From: Opitutia bacterium
Lineage (GTDB): Bacteria > Verrucomicrobiota > Verrucomicrobiia > Opitutales > UBA953
Length of the DNA: 64,000 nucleotides
Assembly (NCBI GenBank): GCA_003569245.1
Contig: BGOM01000010.1
Span: forward strand, 62,001 to 126,000
Direction: 5' to 3'
This document shows, one piece after another, positions 19,319 through 27,992 of this stretch (position 1 is its first letter; each line of letters opens with the position of its first letter). The notes under the pieces were generated by a model that was not told where the DNA came from, did not search any database, and saw only the letters and a list, made by a program, of their open reading frames with translations. The translations under genes were made by a program, and so were the position numbers.

Positions 19319-20572
19319 GTGAGCTCCGCCCATCCGACCCGTCGCGTCGTCGTCACCGGCATCGGTTGCCTGTCGGCGCTTGGCCACGATACCGAGGCCT
19401 TCTGGGACGCCCTGACCAAGGGCCGTTCCGGTATCGCCCGTATCACGCGTTTCGACCCGACGGATTTCCCGTCCAAGGTCGGGGCCGAGGTGCGCGATTT
19501 CGATCCGGGCAAGTTCATGGACCCGAAGGAGGCCAAGCGCAACGACCGCTACACGCAGTACGCCGTCGCCGCCTCCCGGATGGCCGTCAACGACGCCAAG
19601 CTGGACGTCACCAAGGTCGATTCGGAGCGCTTCGGCGTGATCATCGGCTCCGGCATCGGCGGCATGGAGACCATCGAGAACCAGGCCCGCATCCTCATCG
19701 AGCGTGGTCCGTCCCGCGTCTCTCCCTTCACGATCCCGTCGCTCATCGCCAACATCGCCTCCGGCGTCGTGGCCATCGAGTTCCAGGCCAAGTCCGTCAA
19801 CTTCGGCGTCGTCTCCGCCTGCGCTTCCGGCTCCCATGCCCTCGGCGAGGCGCTGCGTCACATCCGCGACGGTCACGCCGACATCATGCTCTCCGGCGGT
19901 TCCGAAGCCGCGATCACGCGTCTCGGCTACGCCGGCTTCTGCAACATGAAGGCGATGTCCACCGACTTCAACGACACGCCCGAGAAGGCCTCGCGTCCGT
20001 TCGATAAGCTGCGCGATGGTTTCGTCATGGGCGAAGGCGCCGGCGTCCTCGTCATCGAGACCCTCGAGCATGCCCAGGCCCGCGGCGCCCGCATCTATTG
20101 CGAGCTCGTCGGCTATGGCGCCACCTGCGACGCCTACCACATCACCGGCCAGGACCAGGAAGGGAAGGGCCTCGCGCTCTGCCTGAACCGAGCCCTCGCC
20201 GAAGCCGGCGTGGAGAAGTCCGAGGTCGGCTACATCAACGCCCACGGTACCTCGACCCCGATCAACGACCGTTGCGAGACCCTCGCGATCAAGCGCACCT
20301 TCGGTGAGGCCGCCCGCCAGATCTCCATTTCCTCGACCAAGTCGATGACCGGTCACCTCCTCGGCGCCGCCGGCGGCGTGGAGGCGGCCGTCTGCTGTCT
20401 CGCGATCCACCACGGCGTCATCCCGCCGACGATCAATTACGAGAACCCGGATCCCGATTGCGACCTGGACTATACCCCGAACGTGGCCCGGAAGCGCCCG
20501 GTCAACGTGGCGATCTCGAACAACCTCGGTTTCGGCGGTCACAACGCCTCCTTGGTCTTCAAGCGCCTCTGA
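19319..20572 (+). CDS. fabF: 3-oxoacyl-[ACP] synthase II
   Basis: 417 aa condensing enzyme for chain elongation. The catalytic triad is visible: Cys in SACASGSHA (about residue 168), His in NAHGTSTP (about 308) and His in TGHLLGAAGG (about 345). GTG start at 19319 begins the family N-terminus RRVVVTGIGCLSALG. The C-terminus has SNNLGFGGHNASLVF. Lies 28 nt after acpP. Confidence 0.95.
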   Translation: MSSAHPTRRVVVTGIGCLSALGHDTEAFWDALTKGRSGIARITRFDPTDFPSKVGAEVRDFDPGKFMDPKEAKRNDRYTQYAVAASRMAVNDAKLDVTKVDSERFGVIIGSGIGGMETIENQARILIERGPSRVSPFTIPSLIANIASGVVAIEFQAKSVNFGVVSACASGSHALGEALRHIRDGHADIMLSGGSEAAITRLGYAGFCNMKAMSTDFNDTPEKASRPFDKLRDGFVMGEGAGVLVIETLEHAQARGARIYCELVGYGATCDAYHITGQDQEGKGLALCLNRALAEAGVEKSEVGYINAHGTSTPINDRCETLAIKRTFGEAARQISISSTKSMTGHLLGAAGGVEAAVCCLAIHHGVIPPTINYENPDPDCDLDYTPNVARKRPVNVAISNNLGFGGHNASLVFKRL

Positions 20573-20636
20573 GGTCGCCCCCGCGGCGGCTTGGAACTCG
20601 GGCGGGTTTCAGGGGTTAATTAGGAATCCCCGCCCC

Positions 20637-21419
20637 ATGCGTCAGCTCACCCTTGCCTGCCTTGTCCTTGTGTCCGTCGGGACCTGGGCCCAGGACGCCG
20701 CCCCGGCGCCCGCACCGGCGGCACCGCCCGCGCAGATCAAACTCAAGGCGACGGTCGCGGCTCCGCCCGGACCGGACGGCAAGCCCGGCGATGTCCTTGC
20801 CGTGCCCTCGCTGGTCGTCGTGTCGGGTGCGGAGGGCAAGGTCTCCGTCACCGGCCCGTCCAAGCCTCCTGTCCCCGGTCAGCCGCCGGTCCCGCCGACT
20901 CAGCTGGAGTTTTCCTTTACCCCCACCTTGCTGCCTACCGGTGAGGTCAGCATCAATCTGCACGCCTCCTTGCCGACCTCCGCCCAGGACAAGGCCGCGT
21001 TCGCCCAGGCCCAGCTGCAGGCCATGTCCGAGAAGGAACGCGAGCGTCGCTCCCGTTCCGGACGGGAGCGCAGCGCCGGCGGCAACGGCGTGCCCGTGTT
21101 CCACTCCGTGCTGCCCTCCGAGGGATTGTTCTCCCTCGCGGACGACGCCGGTCATCGCCGGTGGATGAAGGTCGGCCAGACCTTCGCCGGCTGGACCCTC
21201 GAGGCTTACGATGCCAAGCACCAGGTGCTGACCATCGCGAAGGAGAAATCCCTGCGTGAGCTGACGCTCTACAAGTCCGTCGTGGAGGCCGGGGCCAACG
21301 ACATCGTCAGCGCCGTCACCGTCCAACCCGGCCAGAACTTCGTCATCGGCAGCGCCAACGGCACCACCATCACGCTGTCCGTGGAGGTCACCAAGCTGCC
21401 GGCGGTGACGACCAAGTAA
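20637..21419 (+). CDS. secreted protein with secretin-like and GspC/PilP-like segments (paralogue A)
   Basis: 260 aa, no characterised family recognised. A signal peptide (MRQLTLACLVLVSVGTWA) and a Pro/Ala linker are followed by a beta-rich part (PSLVVVSGAEGKVSVTG then FTPTLLPTGEVSINL). Its order recalls the secretin core: 'P-x-v-x-dG-x-a-x-v-G', then 'P-x-v-x-x-dG-x-v-x-L'. After a charged Arg/Ser/Glu spacer (about residues 130-147) comes a 65-residue block, VFHSVLPSEGLFSL ... RRWMKVGQTFAGWTLEAYD, similar to GspC-HR/PilP modules. Almost the same architecture recurs in the next gene. Role unknown; a periplasmic assembly factor is only inferred. Confidence 0.6.
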   Translation: MRQLTLACLVLVSVGTWAQDAAPAPAPAAPPAQIKLKATVAAPPGPDGKPGDVLAVPSLVVVSGAEGKVSVTGPSKPPVPGQPPVPPTQLEFSFTPTLLPTGEVSINLHASLPTSAQDKAAFAQAQLQAMSEKERERRSRSGRERSAGGNGVPVFHSVLPSEGLFSLADDAGHRRWMKVGQTFAGWTLEAYDAKHQVLTIAKEKSLRELTLYKSVVEAGANDIVSAVTVQPGQNFVIGSANGTTITLSVEVTKLPAVTTK

Positions 21420-21434
21420 ACCTCGGCCCGCGGC

Positions 21435-21462
21435 TTGCCCCCGGTCGGGCCGCCCTTATCCT
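21435..21462 (+). promoter_or_regulatory. promoter, leaderless geometry, for the 21470 gene
   Basis: -35 TTGCCC (21435-21440), 16 bp spacer, -10 TATCCT (21457-21462), 7 nt to ATG 21470. Confidence 0.6.
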
Positions 21463-21469
21463 ACCTGAC

Positions 21470-22159
21470 ATGTGGCTACGTCTTTCCGGCAGACTCCTCT
21501 CCCTCGCGTGTGTCACCTGGGTTTGCGCGCAGGAAGCCCCGGTGCCGACCCATCTCAAGGTCAAGGCCACCTTCACGCGGGCCGACAAGGACGGGAAGCC
21601 GGAGGTGGTCGCCCAGCCCTCCGTCATCACGGTCGACGGCAAGCGGGCCACCATCACCGTCGGCAATGCCGAGGAGGGGGTGCTCCTGTCGGTCATGCCT
21701 AAAGTGAACGCCGATGGCACCCTGACCTTGGATGTCGTCACCGAGACGCGCGAGCCGCCCGCGACGCCGCCCCCGACGCCGCCGGCCACGGCTCGTCCTG
21801 CCGCCCCCGCCAAGGCCAAGGGCGGCATCCCGCTCTTCCATGGCGTCCTGCCGGCCGACAAACTTTTCTCGATCGAGGATGCCACCGGGGCCCGCAAGTG
21901 GCTGCCGCTGGGTCGGAAGGTCGACGGTTGGACGCTCCGGGCTTACGACGAGAAACGTCAGGCGCTCACCCTCACTCGTCTGGGGGAGTCGCGTGAGCTC
22001 GTCCTGCATCAGGCGGTGATCGAGGATGCGCCCGTCGCCGGGCCCTCCGTCCGGCGTAGCGAGACGCGCCTGACGTTGCCCAAGGGGCAGAGCGCCAAAT
22101 TGGGCGCGGGAGGTCAGGAGGTCACGCTCGAGGCGGAGATCCTCGATTTCTCAAAGTGA
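21470..22159 (+). CDS. secreted protein with secretin-like and GspC/PilP-like segments (paralogue B)
   Basis: 229 aa. Signal peptide ending near VCAQ. The N-terminal half reads VVAQPSVITVDGKRATITVG, then GVLLSVMPKVNADGTLTLDVV, which follows the secretin-domain order closely but is far too short to form a secretin barrel. A Pro/Thr/Ala linker (about residues 95-118) leads to IPLFHGVLPADKLFSIEDATG, RKWLPLGRKVDGWTLRAYD and RELVLHQAVI, matching the C-terminal module of the preceding gene. It has its own promoter 7 nt upstream. Function unknown. Confidence 0.6.
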   Translation: MWLRLSGRLLSLACVTWVCAQEAPVPTHLKVKATFTRADKDGKPEVVAQPSVITVDGKRATITVGNAEEGVLLSVMPKVNADGTLTLDVVTETREPPATPPPTPPATARPAAPAKAKGGIPLFHGVLPADKLFSIEDATGARKWLPLGRKVDGWTLRAYDEKRQALTLTRLGESRELVLHQAVIEDAPVAGPSVRRSETRLTLPKGQSAKLGAGGQEVTLEAEILDFSK

Positions 22160-22675
22160 TCAGGCGTCGTACGCTTGTCGCCAGGTCGCGGCCTCGTCCC
22201 TGATGCCGTGGCGTGTGAGGGCGGCGGCGATCTCCTCGTGCGTAGGTTCGGTGACGACGTGTCTCGGGTCGCCCGGGAGGTCGGGTCGGACTTGCCGGAC
22301 GATCGCCCAAGCGGCCCAGGCGCGCCAGCGTTTCTGTTCGGCCCGTTCGCCGCGCACGCGATCGGCGAGGTGCTGGTAATGCACGCGGGCGTTGCCGGTG
22401 AAGCCTTCCGCGGGTTGGGCGACCAGCCAGCCGATGGCGCGGTAGGGCAGCGGGTAGGCGAGGACGGCTTCGTCCGCCGGGGAGACGTCGCAATAAAGGG
22501 CCCGGTCGACGGCTAAGAGGGCGCGGGCCGGCAGCCCGTCGAGCCAGAGTTGCTGGCCGTACTCCAGGCAGGTCAGGTAGAGCTCCGGCCCCTGGTCATC
22601 CCGCCACGCCGCCAGGTCGCGCCAGGACAGCGTCCGGCCGCAGGAAGGCAGGTATGGGCAGGGAACCGGGGCCAA
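22160..22675 (-). CDS. conserved hypothetical protein
   Basis: About 171 aa if translation starts at TTG 22675, 8 nt after the MBL stop; no ATG or GTG is available after that stop. The N-terminus has two Cys (CPYLPSCGR). The rest is helical (RALLAVDRALYCDVSP, RAIGWLVAQP, QKRWRAWAAWAIVRQV) and ends EEIAAALTRHGIRDEAATWRQAYDA. Not recognised. Third gene of the thioesterase-MBL-hypothetical unit. Confidence 0.6.
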   Translation of the reverse strand: MAPVPCPYLPSCGRTLSWRDLAAWRDDQGPELYLTCLEYGQQLWLDGLPARALLAVDRALYCDVSPADEAVLAYPLPYRAIGWLVAQPAEGFTGNARVHYQHLADRVRGERAEQKRWRAWAAWAIVRQVRPDLPGDPRHVVTEPTHEEIAAALTRHGIRDEAATWRQAYDA

Positions 22676-22682
22676 GGGGCGC

Positions 22683-23333
22683 TCAGGGCTTGGCGTACGG
22701 GTTGGTCTGCTTCTCGACGCCCACGCTCGTCTGGCCGCCGTGCCCGGGTAGCAGGACGACGTCGTCCGGCAACGTGTAGATGCGCGTGCGGATGGACCGG
22801 AGCAGTTGGTTCCAGTCGCCGTTCGGTAGGTCGGTCCGGCCGACCGAGCCCTTGAAGATCGCATCCCCCGTGAAGGCGATCTTCTGGTCGGCCGCATAGA
22901 AGAGGATACTGCCGGGGCAGTGGCCCGGGACATGTCGGATCTCGAACTTATAACCGCAGGCCTCCACGACATCACCGTCGTCCACCCAGCGGTCGACCTT
23001 CACCGAGCGGAAGTCGTCGTCGGAGAGCGAGGGGATCATCGATTGGTAGCGGTTGCGGTAGGCTTCGATGTTCTCGATCAGCTGCTGGTCGTCTTTGTGC
23101 GCGACGACCTGGGCGCCGGCGGCCGCGAAGTGATGGCCATCGCACATGTGGTCCCAGTGACCGTGGGTGATCAGCAGGTGAGTCAGGTTGAGGCCTTGCT
23201 GCTTGATTTCCGCGAGCAGCAGCGGGCCAGCGTCCTTGGGGGCGTCGATGACGCAGCAATCTTTACCGTTCGCGGCGACGACGAGGTAGGCGTTGGTTTC
23301 GAAAGGCCCCAGCGGGGCGGCGGCGATCTTCAT
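22683..23333 (-). CDS. metallo-beta-lactamase-fold hydrolase (glyoxalase II-like)
   Basis: 216 aa. The metal-binding motif THGHWDHMCDG (HxHxDH) is at about residues 59-69. A further ligand His is in VPGHCPGSI and the bridging Asp in AFTGDAIF. The layout matches small GloB-like hydrolases that cleave thioesters such as S-lactoylglutathione. The full glyoxalase II C-terminal substrate domain is missing, so another thioester or persulfide substrate is possible. Located between a thioesterase and a hypothetical protein in one unit. Confidence 0.8.
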   Translation of the reverse strand: MKIAAAPLGPFETNAYLVVAANGKDCCVIDAPKDAGPLLLAEIKQQGLNLTHLLITHGHWDHMCDGHHFAAAGAQVVAHKDDQQLIENIEAYRNRYQSMIPSLSDDDFRSVKVDRWVDDGDVVEACGYKFEIRHVPGHCPGSILFYAADQKIAFTGDAIFKGSVGRTDLPNGDWNQLLRSIRTRIYTLPDDVVLLPGHGGQTSVGVEKQTNPYAKP

Positions 23334-23337
23334 GAAA

Positions 23338-23742
23338 TCAGGCTCCGAAGGCTTGGCGGAAGGCGGCCTCGACGGCGTCCGGCGGGCGGATGGCCTTGAA
23401 CTCGCGGGAGACGAAGGCGTGGACGGTGAAGCCTTCGACGAGCAGTTCGCCGTCGCGCTCGACCCGGTAGGTCAGGCGGAGCCGCGCCTTGGGCTTCTCG
23501 GCCAGCGTCACGGTGATGCGGACGCGATCGTCGAAGCGGGAAGGGCGGTGGTAGGTCAGGCCGGTCTCGAGCACCGGGAGCAGGTAGCCTTCCTGCTCGA
23601 GTTTCCGGTAGGGCGTCCCGAGCTGGTCGAGCAGGGCGACGCGCGCCATCTCAAACCAAGGGAGGTAGTTGCCGTGGTAAGTCACGCCCATGGCATCGGT
23701 TTCGGCGAAGCGGACGCGGGTCTCGACGGTGGCCTGCAGCAT
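23338..23742 (-). CDS. YbgC/4HBT-family acyl-CoA thioesterase
   Basis: 134 aa hotdog protein. FAETDAMGVTYHGNYLPWFEMAR carries the catalytic Asp (about residue 16) and the YHGNY motif typical of YbgC-type thioesterases. The end has the strands VEGFTVHAFVS. ATG 23742 is supported by the family start. It begins a minus-strand unit and is divergent from the 23842 gene. YbgC proteins are often tied to the Tol-Pal system, but no tol genes are present here. Confidence 0.85.
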   Translation of the reverse strand: MLQATVETRVRFAETDAMGVTYHGNYLPWFEMARVALLDQLGTPYRKLEQEGYLLPVLETGLTYHRPSRFDDRVRITVTLAEKPKARLRLTYRVERDGELLVEGFTVHAFVSREFKAIRPPDAVEAAFRQAFGA

Positions 23743-23806
23743 GGGGATGTTCTGGCGGCAAGGACCTCTTTTTCCAATGTCAATCGGCGGCTGCGGAGGC
23801 TTGTCC

Positions 23807-23835
23807 TTGCCCCCCGCCGTTTCCTCCGCTGGACT
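23807..23835 (+). promoter_or_regulatory. promoter, leaderless geometry, for the 23842 gene and CDF transporter
   Basis: -35 TTGCCC, 17 bp spacer, -10 TGGACT, 6 nt to ATG 23842. The -10 is weak (3 of 6). Confidence 0.4.
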
Positions 23836-23841
23836 GACCGC

Positions 23842-24480
23842 ATGGGACAGCGCGAGCGGTTCATCCTTTTCCTGGTCGGGGCCGCCCTCGGGGTGGCCCT
23901 CCTCATGGCTTTCAATTCCCGCGGCAACCCGCAGCGCGACGAGCGGAAGCGCGTGGCTGACGCGCTGAGCCTGCCGGGCATGTATTACGACTACGCGGTC
24001 CAGGGGAAGTCCTTCTTCGGGCATTACGTCCTCGGGGAGCGCCGCACCAAGCTCCCGAACGGCGGCGTGCGGCGCGAGCTGGTCACCGGCGGCCGTAATC
24101 GCTTCGACGCCGAAGGTCGGGTGATGCCGCAGTATGCCATCCTGATCGTCGAGGAGTATGCTCCCGGGGTGGAGCCGGCCGAGACCGCCGCGGTCGCCGC
24201 CGTCGACTTCTTCTACGCCGACCGCGGCGAGGTCCGGCTCAAGCCCGGTCGGGCCCTCCCGCCCGGCGCCCTGCCGGCCTCCGTGCAGCCGCAGGCGGAG
24301 CCCGCCGGTGGCCTGAGCGTCTCCGTCGACCCGCGCAGCCTCAAGGGTGAGACCGCGTTCGCGTTGGCCGATCTCCTCGCCGGACTGCCCAAGACCGCGG
24401 ACGCCGTGGAATCGGCGGCGCTGCGGCACATCGACTGGCGGCGCGAGGTCGAGCAGATCAAGGCCAACTCCACGCGATGA
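23842..24480 (+). CDS. membrane-anchored hypothetical protein
   Basis: 212 aa. One N-terminal membrane helix (FILFLVGAALGVALLMAF, residues 7-24) anchors a periplasmic domain of unknown family, with a strand-rich centre (GHYVLGERRTKLPNGGVRRELV) and a C-terminal helix after a Pro-rich loop. ATG 23842 is favoured by the promoter position. It overlaps the next gene by 4 bp (ATGA), so the two are translationally coupled, which hints at a shared role with the metal transporter. Confidence 0.65.
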   Translation: MGQRERFILFLVGAALGVALLMAFNSRGNPQRDERKRVADALSLPGMYYDYAVQGKSFFGHYVLGERRTKLPNGGVRRELVTGGRNRFDAEGRVMPQYAILIVEEYAPGVEPAETAAVAAVDFFYADRGEVRLKPGRALPPGALPASVQPQAEPAGGLSVSVDPRSLKGETAFALADLLAGLPKTADAVESAALRHIDWRREVEQIKANSTR

Positions 24481-25406
24481 CCACCCGGCTCCAGCGCGAA
24501 GGCGGACTCACCGTGGCCTGGAGCCTCGGGGTCAACGTCGTGCTGGCGGTGGCCAAACTGTCCGTTGGCTTCCTCGCTTCCTCGCAAGCCCTGCTGGCGG
24601 ATGGCATCCACTCGCTGGTCGATATCGCGAGCGACATCGCCGCGATCATCGGACTGCGTTTCGCGCACCTGCCCAAGGACGCCGATCACCCTTACGGTCA
24701 TCACCGCGTCTCCACCCTCGCGACGATGTTCATCTCGGCCCTGGTCATCGCGTTCTGCGTCGGCCTCGCCTGGACCTCGGTGCGTTCCCTGATGGAGGGC
24801 GGCGAACTCGCCCAGCCCGGCATCGCGGCCGCCTGGGTCGCGGGCTTCGCGCTGATCCTCAAGGAGGGTTTCTACCAGTACGCCCGTCGTCAGGCCGAGC
24901 GCCTCGGGTCGCGCCTGCTGCTGGCCAACGCCGCCGACCACCGGGCCGACGCCATCGCCTCCTTGCTCGCCTTGATCGCGGTGGTGGTCGCCCACCTCCA
25001 TCCGGAGTGGCGCGCCCTCGACAAGGTCGTCGGCCTGGTCCTCGCCGGCTGGCTCGGGGCCGAGGGCTTGAAGCTCTTCAAGGTCTCGTGCGAGGACCTC
25101 ATCGATACCGCCCCGGCCGAGCACGTGCTGCACGACCTTAGCGAGCACATCCTGGCCGTGCCCGGCGCCAAGGGTTTCCATGCCTTCCGCGCGCGTCGCC
25201 TGGGCGACCGCTTCGAGGTCGATTTCCACCTGCAGGTCCCCGAGACCGCCACCGTGGCCGAAGGGCATGCCATCGCGGGGCAGGTGAAGGCCGACATCCT
25301 CCGCCTCCACCCCGAGGTGATCTCGGTGCTGGTGCATGTGGAGCCGGATGAGCCCCAGCATCGCAAGCAGGACGGCCACCATGGCCGTTCCGGCGAAGAG
25401 GCTTGA
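24477..25406 (+). CDS. cation diffusion facilitator (CDF) transporter
   Basis: 309 aa inner-membrane divalent-metal/H+ antiporter. The metal site in TM2 is GIHSLVDIASD, with the HxxxD signature; a second site NAADHRADA lies in TM5. DHPYGHHR is the conserved cytoplasmic-side motif. Six helices fill residues 13-195, and a C-terminal cytoplasmic domain with FHAFRARRLGDRFEVDFHLQV follows. HxxxD in TM2 and HxxxD in TM5 suggest Zn/Fe-type selectivity, which cannot be fixed further. The tail is His-rich. Confidence 0.9.
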   Translation: MTTRLQREGGLTVAWSLGVNVVLAVAKLSVGFLASSQALLADGIHSLVDIASDIAAIIGLRFAHLPKDADHPYGHHRVSTLATMFISALVIAFCVGLAWTSVRSLMEGGELAQPGIAAAWVAGFALILKEGFYQYARRQAERLGSRLLLANAADHRADAIASLLALIAVVVAHLHPEWRALDKVVGLVLAGWLGAEGLKLFKVSCEDLIDTAPAEHVLHDLSEHILAVPGAKGFHAFRARRLGDRFEVDFHLQVPETATVAEGHAIAGQVKADILRLHPEVISVLVHVEPDEPQHRKQDGHHGRSGEEA

Positions 25407-25413
25407 ACGAGGC

Positions 25414-25442
25414 TTGGATTAGGCCGGCTGCCCCTTTATCAA
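25414..25442 (+). promoter_or_regulatory. promoter, leaderless geometry, for the sulfatase
   Basis: -35 TTGGAT (25414-25419), exactly 17 bp spacer, -10 TATCAA (25437-25442), 5 nt to ATG 25448. This decides the start against the upstream frame at 25403. Confidence 0.6.
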
Positions 25443-25447
25443 GGGGC

Positions 25448-26875
25448 ATGGACCTCTTCCGCGCCCCTCGGAGTCTCGCCTTCGCTTTGCTCGCCATAGG
25501 CGCGTCCGCGCTCGCCGCGGCGGAGCGCCCCAACGTCGTCTTCATCTTCGCCGACGACCAACGCGCGGATACCATCGCGGCGCTCGGCAATCCGGCGATC
25601 AAGACCCCGAACCTGGATCGGCTGGTGGCGCGCGGGGTCGCCTTCGAGCGTGCCTACATGATGGGCGGCAACAACGGCGCGACCTGCGTGCCGTCGCGGG
25701 CGATGCTGCTGTCCGCGCGCCCGTTGCCGCGGATCGATGAGAAGCTCTCCCGCGACGAGACCTGGCCGCACGCTTTCGGCACGGCCGGTTACGCGACCTT
25801 CATGGCGGGCAAGTGGCACAACGGCCCGGGCTCCGTCGGGAAGTCCTTCCAGCAGGCCCGCTCGCTTTTCGTCGGCGGCATGACCAATCCCCTCAAGGCG
25901 AAGATCAACGACCTGCTGCCCACCGGTAAACTCAGCCCGGACCGCCCCTGCCCGAAGCATCTGTGCGAAGAGGCGACGGATGAGGTGCTGAACTTCCTGC
26001 GCGAGCGCGACCCCGCCCAACCGTTCTTCGCGTACCTCGCCTTCGACGGCCCCCACGACCCGCACATCGTCCCCGAGGCCTTCCCGGTGAAGTATGACCC
26101 GGCCGCGATCCCGCTGCCGCCGAACTTCCTCGGTCAGCACCCGTTCAACAACGGCGAGATGGTCATCCGCGACGAGCAGTTGCTGCCCTGGCCGCGGCGC
26201 CCCGAGGCCATCCAGGCGATGCTGGCCGATTATTATCGTTATATCAGCTACCTCGACGCGCAGGTGGGCCGGGTCCTGGATGCCTTGGACGCCTCGCCGG
26301 CGGGCCGGAACACCTACGTGGTCTTCGCGGCGGACTCCGGCGTGGCCCGCGGCTCCCACGGCCTGATCGGGAAGCAGAACCTCTACGAGCACAGCCTCCG
26401 CGTGCCGCTCATCATCGCGGGCCCGGGCGTGCCCGCGGGCCGGCGCACGCCGGCGTTGTGCTACACGTTCGATGTGCTGCCGACCTTGGGCAAGCTGTGC
26501 GGGGTGACGGCGCCGCCGACCAGCGAGGGCCGGGAGTTCACCGCGGTGCTGGCGGATCCGGCCCGGCCGGCGCGGACGGAACTGGTCTTCGGTTACAAGC
26601 GGATCCAGAAGGCGTTCTCCGACGGTCGTTGGAAACTGATCCGCTACCCGCAGGTGGACCGTACGCAGCTCTTCGACCTCCAGGCCGACCCCTTCGAGAC
26701 CAAGGATCTGTCCGCCGAGCCCGATCAGGCCGCCCGGGTGAAGGAACTGCGCGCGCGGCTGGAGGCCGGCCTGCGCGCCAGCGGGGATCAGGATCCCTTG
26801 ACGGCCGCGACGCCCCAGCCGGCCGCGTGGAGCCCGCCGAAGAAGCTCCCGCAGCCGGGCGAGAAAGGCTTCTGA
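25448..26875 (+). CDS. secreted type I sulfatase
   Basis: 475 aa. Signal peptide MDLFRAPRSLAFALLAIGAS. The N-terminal metal-binding RPNVVFIFADDQRADT is followed by the modification motif CVPSR (about residue 78), whose Cys is converted to formylglycine by an anaerobic or aerobic maturase. The metal/sulfate residues GKWHNGP and the KQNLYEHSLRVPLII segment place it near the iduronate-2-sulfatase/choline-sulfatase-like group. Members commonly desulfate algal polysaccharides in Verrucomicrobiota. The substrate is not readable from sequence, and no adjacent glycan-depolymerase gene was found. Confidence 0.88.
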   Translation: MDLFRAPRSLAFALLAIGASALAAAERPNVVFIFADDQRADTIAALGNPAIKTPNLDRLVARGVAFERAYMMGGNNGATCVPSRAMLLSARPLPRIDEKLSRDETWPHAFGTAGYATFMAGKWHNGPGSVGKSFQQARSLFVGGMTNPLKAKINDLLPTGKLSPDRPCPKHLCEEATDEVLNFLRERDPAQPFFAYLAFDGPHDPHIVPEAFPVKYDPAAIPLPPNFLGQHPFNNGEMVIRDEQLLPWPRRPEAIQAMLADYYRYISYLDAQVGRVLDALDASPAGRNTYVVFAADSGVARGSHGLIGKQNLYEHSLRVPLIIAGPGVPAGRRTPALCYTFDVLPTLGKLCGVTAPPTSEGREFTAVLADPARPARTELVFGYKRIQKAFSDGRWKLIRYPQVDRTQLFDLQADPFETKDLSAEPDQAARVKELRARLEAGLRASGDQDPLTAATPQPAAWSPPKKLPQPGEKGF

Positions 26876-26881
26876 GCCGGC

Positions 26882-27991
26882 TTAGCCCGGCAACAGGTAG
26901 GTCTTGCGGCCGTACTTGGCCGTCAGCCACTGCTTGAGCTCCCGGAAGTCCGCGGGCGGCTCGACCGTGATCGTCAGCGGCTTGCCGGTCTGCGGGTGCG
27001 TCAGCGTCAGGCGATGCGCGTGCAGCATCACGCGCGGCATCGGCCAGCCCGTGAAGGCCGGGATGTCGAACTTGCCGTAGGTGCGGTCGCCCAGGATCGG
27101 GTGGCCGAGGTGGGCGAGGTGGACGCGGATCTGGTGCGTGCGACCGGTGTGCGGGAAGGCGCGGACCAGCGCGGCCTGCGGGCCGTACTTCTCCTCGACG
27201 CGCCATTCGGTGACGGCGTCGCGGCCATCGTCGCGGACGGCCATGCGGACGCGGACGGTGCGGTGGCGGTCGATCTTGGCGTCGACCAGCCCGGAGAGCA
27301 GGCGCGGGGCCTTGTCGACCAGCGCGAGGTATTCCTTCTGCGCGGTCCGCTCGGCGAACTGGGCGACGAGCGCGTGGTAGGCCTTGTCGGTCTTCGCGAG
27401 CACGATGACCCCGGAGGTCTCCCGGTCGAGGCGGTGGACGACGCCGGGGCGCGGGGCGCCGCCCGCGGGCGCGAGCTTGCCCTTGGTGTGATGCAGCAGG
27501 CCGTGCACGACGGAGACTTCGTCCGAGCCCTGCACCGGGTGCGTGAGCAGGCCGGCGGGCTTGTTGATGGCGATGAGGTGCGCGTCCTCGAAGAGGACCT
27601 CGAGCGGCATCTTGACCGGACGGGCGGTCGGCTCCTCGGGTGAGGGCAGGGCGACCTTCACGTGGTCACCGGGGTTGAGCACCGTGCGGCGGTCGGCGAC
27701 GCCGCCGTTCACCTGCACGAGGCCGAGGTCGAGGGCGCGCTGGACGCGGGAGCGGCTGACACCTTCGAGCAAGGCCGAGACGACCTTGTCGGCGCGGCCC
27801 GGTGCGAACTCGGAGGGGATGCGCGTCGAGAGGACCTCGTCGGGCTTCTGCGACTCGACGGGCGCCTTCGCGGGGCGCGCGGCGTAGGGGACGTGCGGGG
27901 CCGGCTTGGCCTTGCGCTGCGTCGCCTTGGCGGTGCGCGCCTGGGGGCGGGAACCGAGACGGGTGGGCTTCACCTTCTTCGGGGCGGCCAT
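26882..27991 (-). CDS. rluD: RluD-type 23S rRNA pseudouridine synthase
   Basis: 369 aa. A basic Lys/Arg/Pro-rich N-terminal extension (about 55 residues) precedes an S4 domain (RADKVVSALLEGVSRSRVQRAL) and the catalytic domain with HRLDRETSGVIVLAK, where the Asp is the nucleophile (about residue 190), then GRTHQIRVHLAHLGHPILGD. RluD versus RluC cannot be separated with certainty. The extension is longer than usual. Starts 1 nt after the M29 aminopeptidase stop, so the two are one unit. Confidence 0.88.
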   Translation of the reverse strand: MAAPKKVKPTRLGSRPQARTAKATQRKAKPAPHVPYAARPAKAPVESQKPDEVLSTRIPSEFAPGRADKVVSALLEGVSRSRVQRALDLGLVQVNGGVADRRTVLNPGDHVKVALPSPEEPTARPVKMPLEVLFEDAHLIAINKPAGLLTHPVQGSDEVSVVHGLLHHTKGKLAPAGGAPRPGVVHRLDRETSGVIVLAKTDKAYHALVAQFAERTAQKEYLALVDKAPRLLSGLVDAKIDRHRTVRVRMAVRDDGRDAVTEWRVEEKYGPQAALVRAFPHTGRTHQIRVHLAHLGHPILGDRTYGKFDIPAFTGWPMPRVMLHAHRLTLTHPQTGKPLTITVEPPADFRELKQWLTAKYGRKTYLLPG

Positions 27992-27992
27992 C

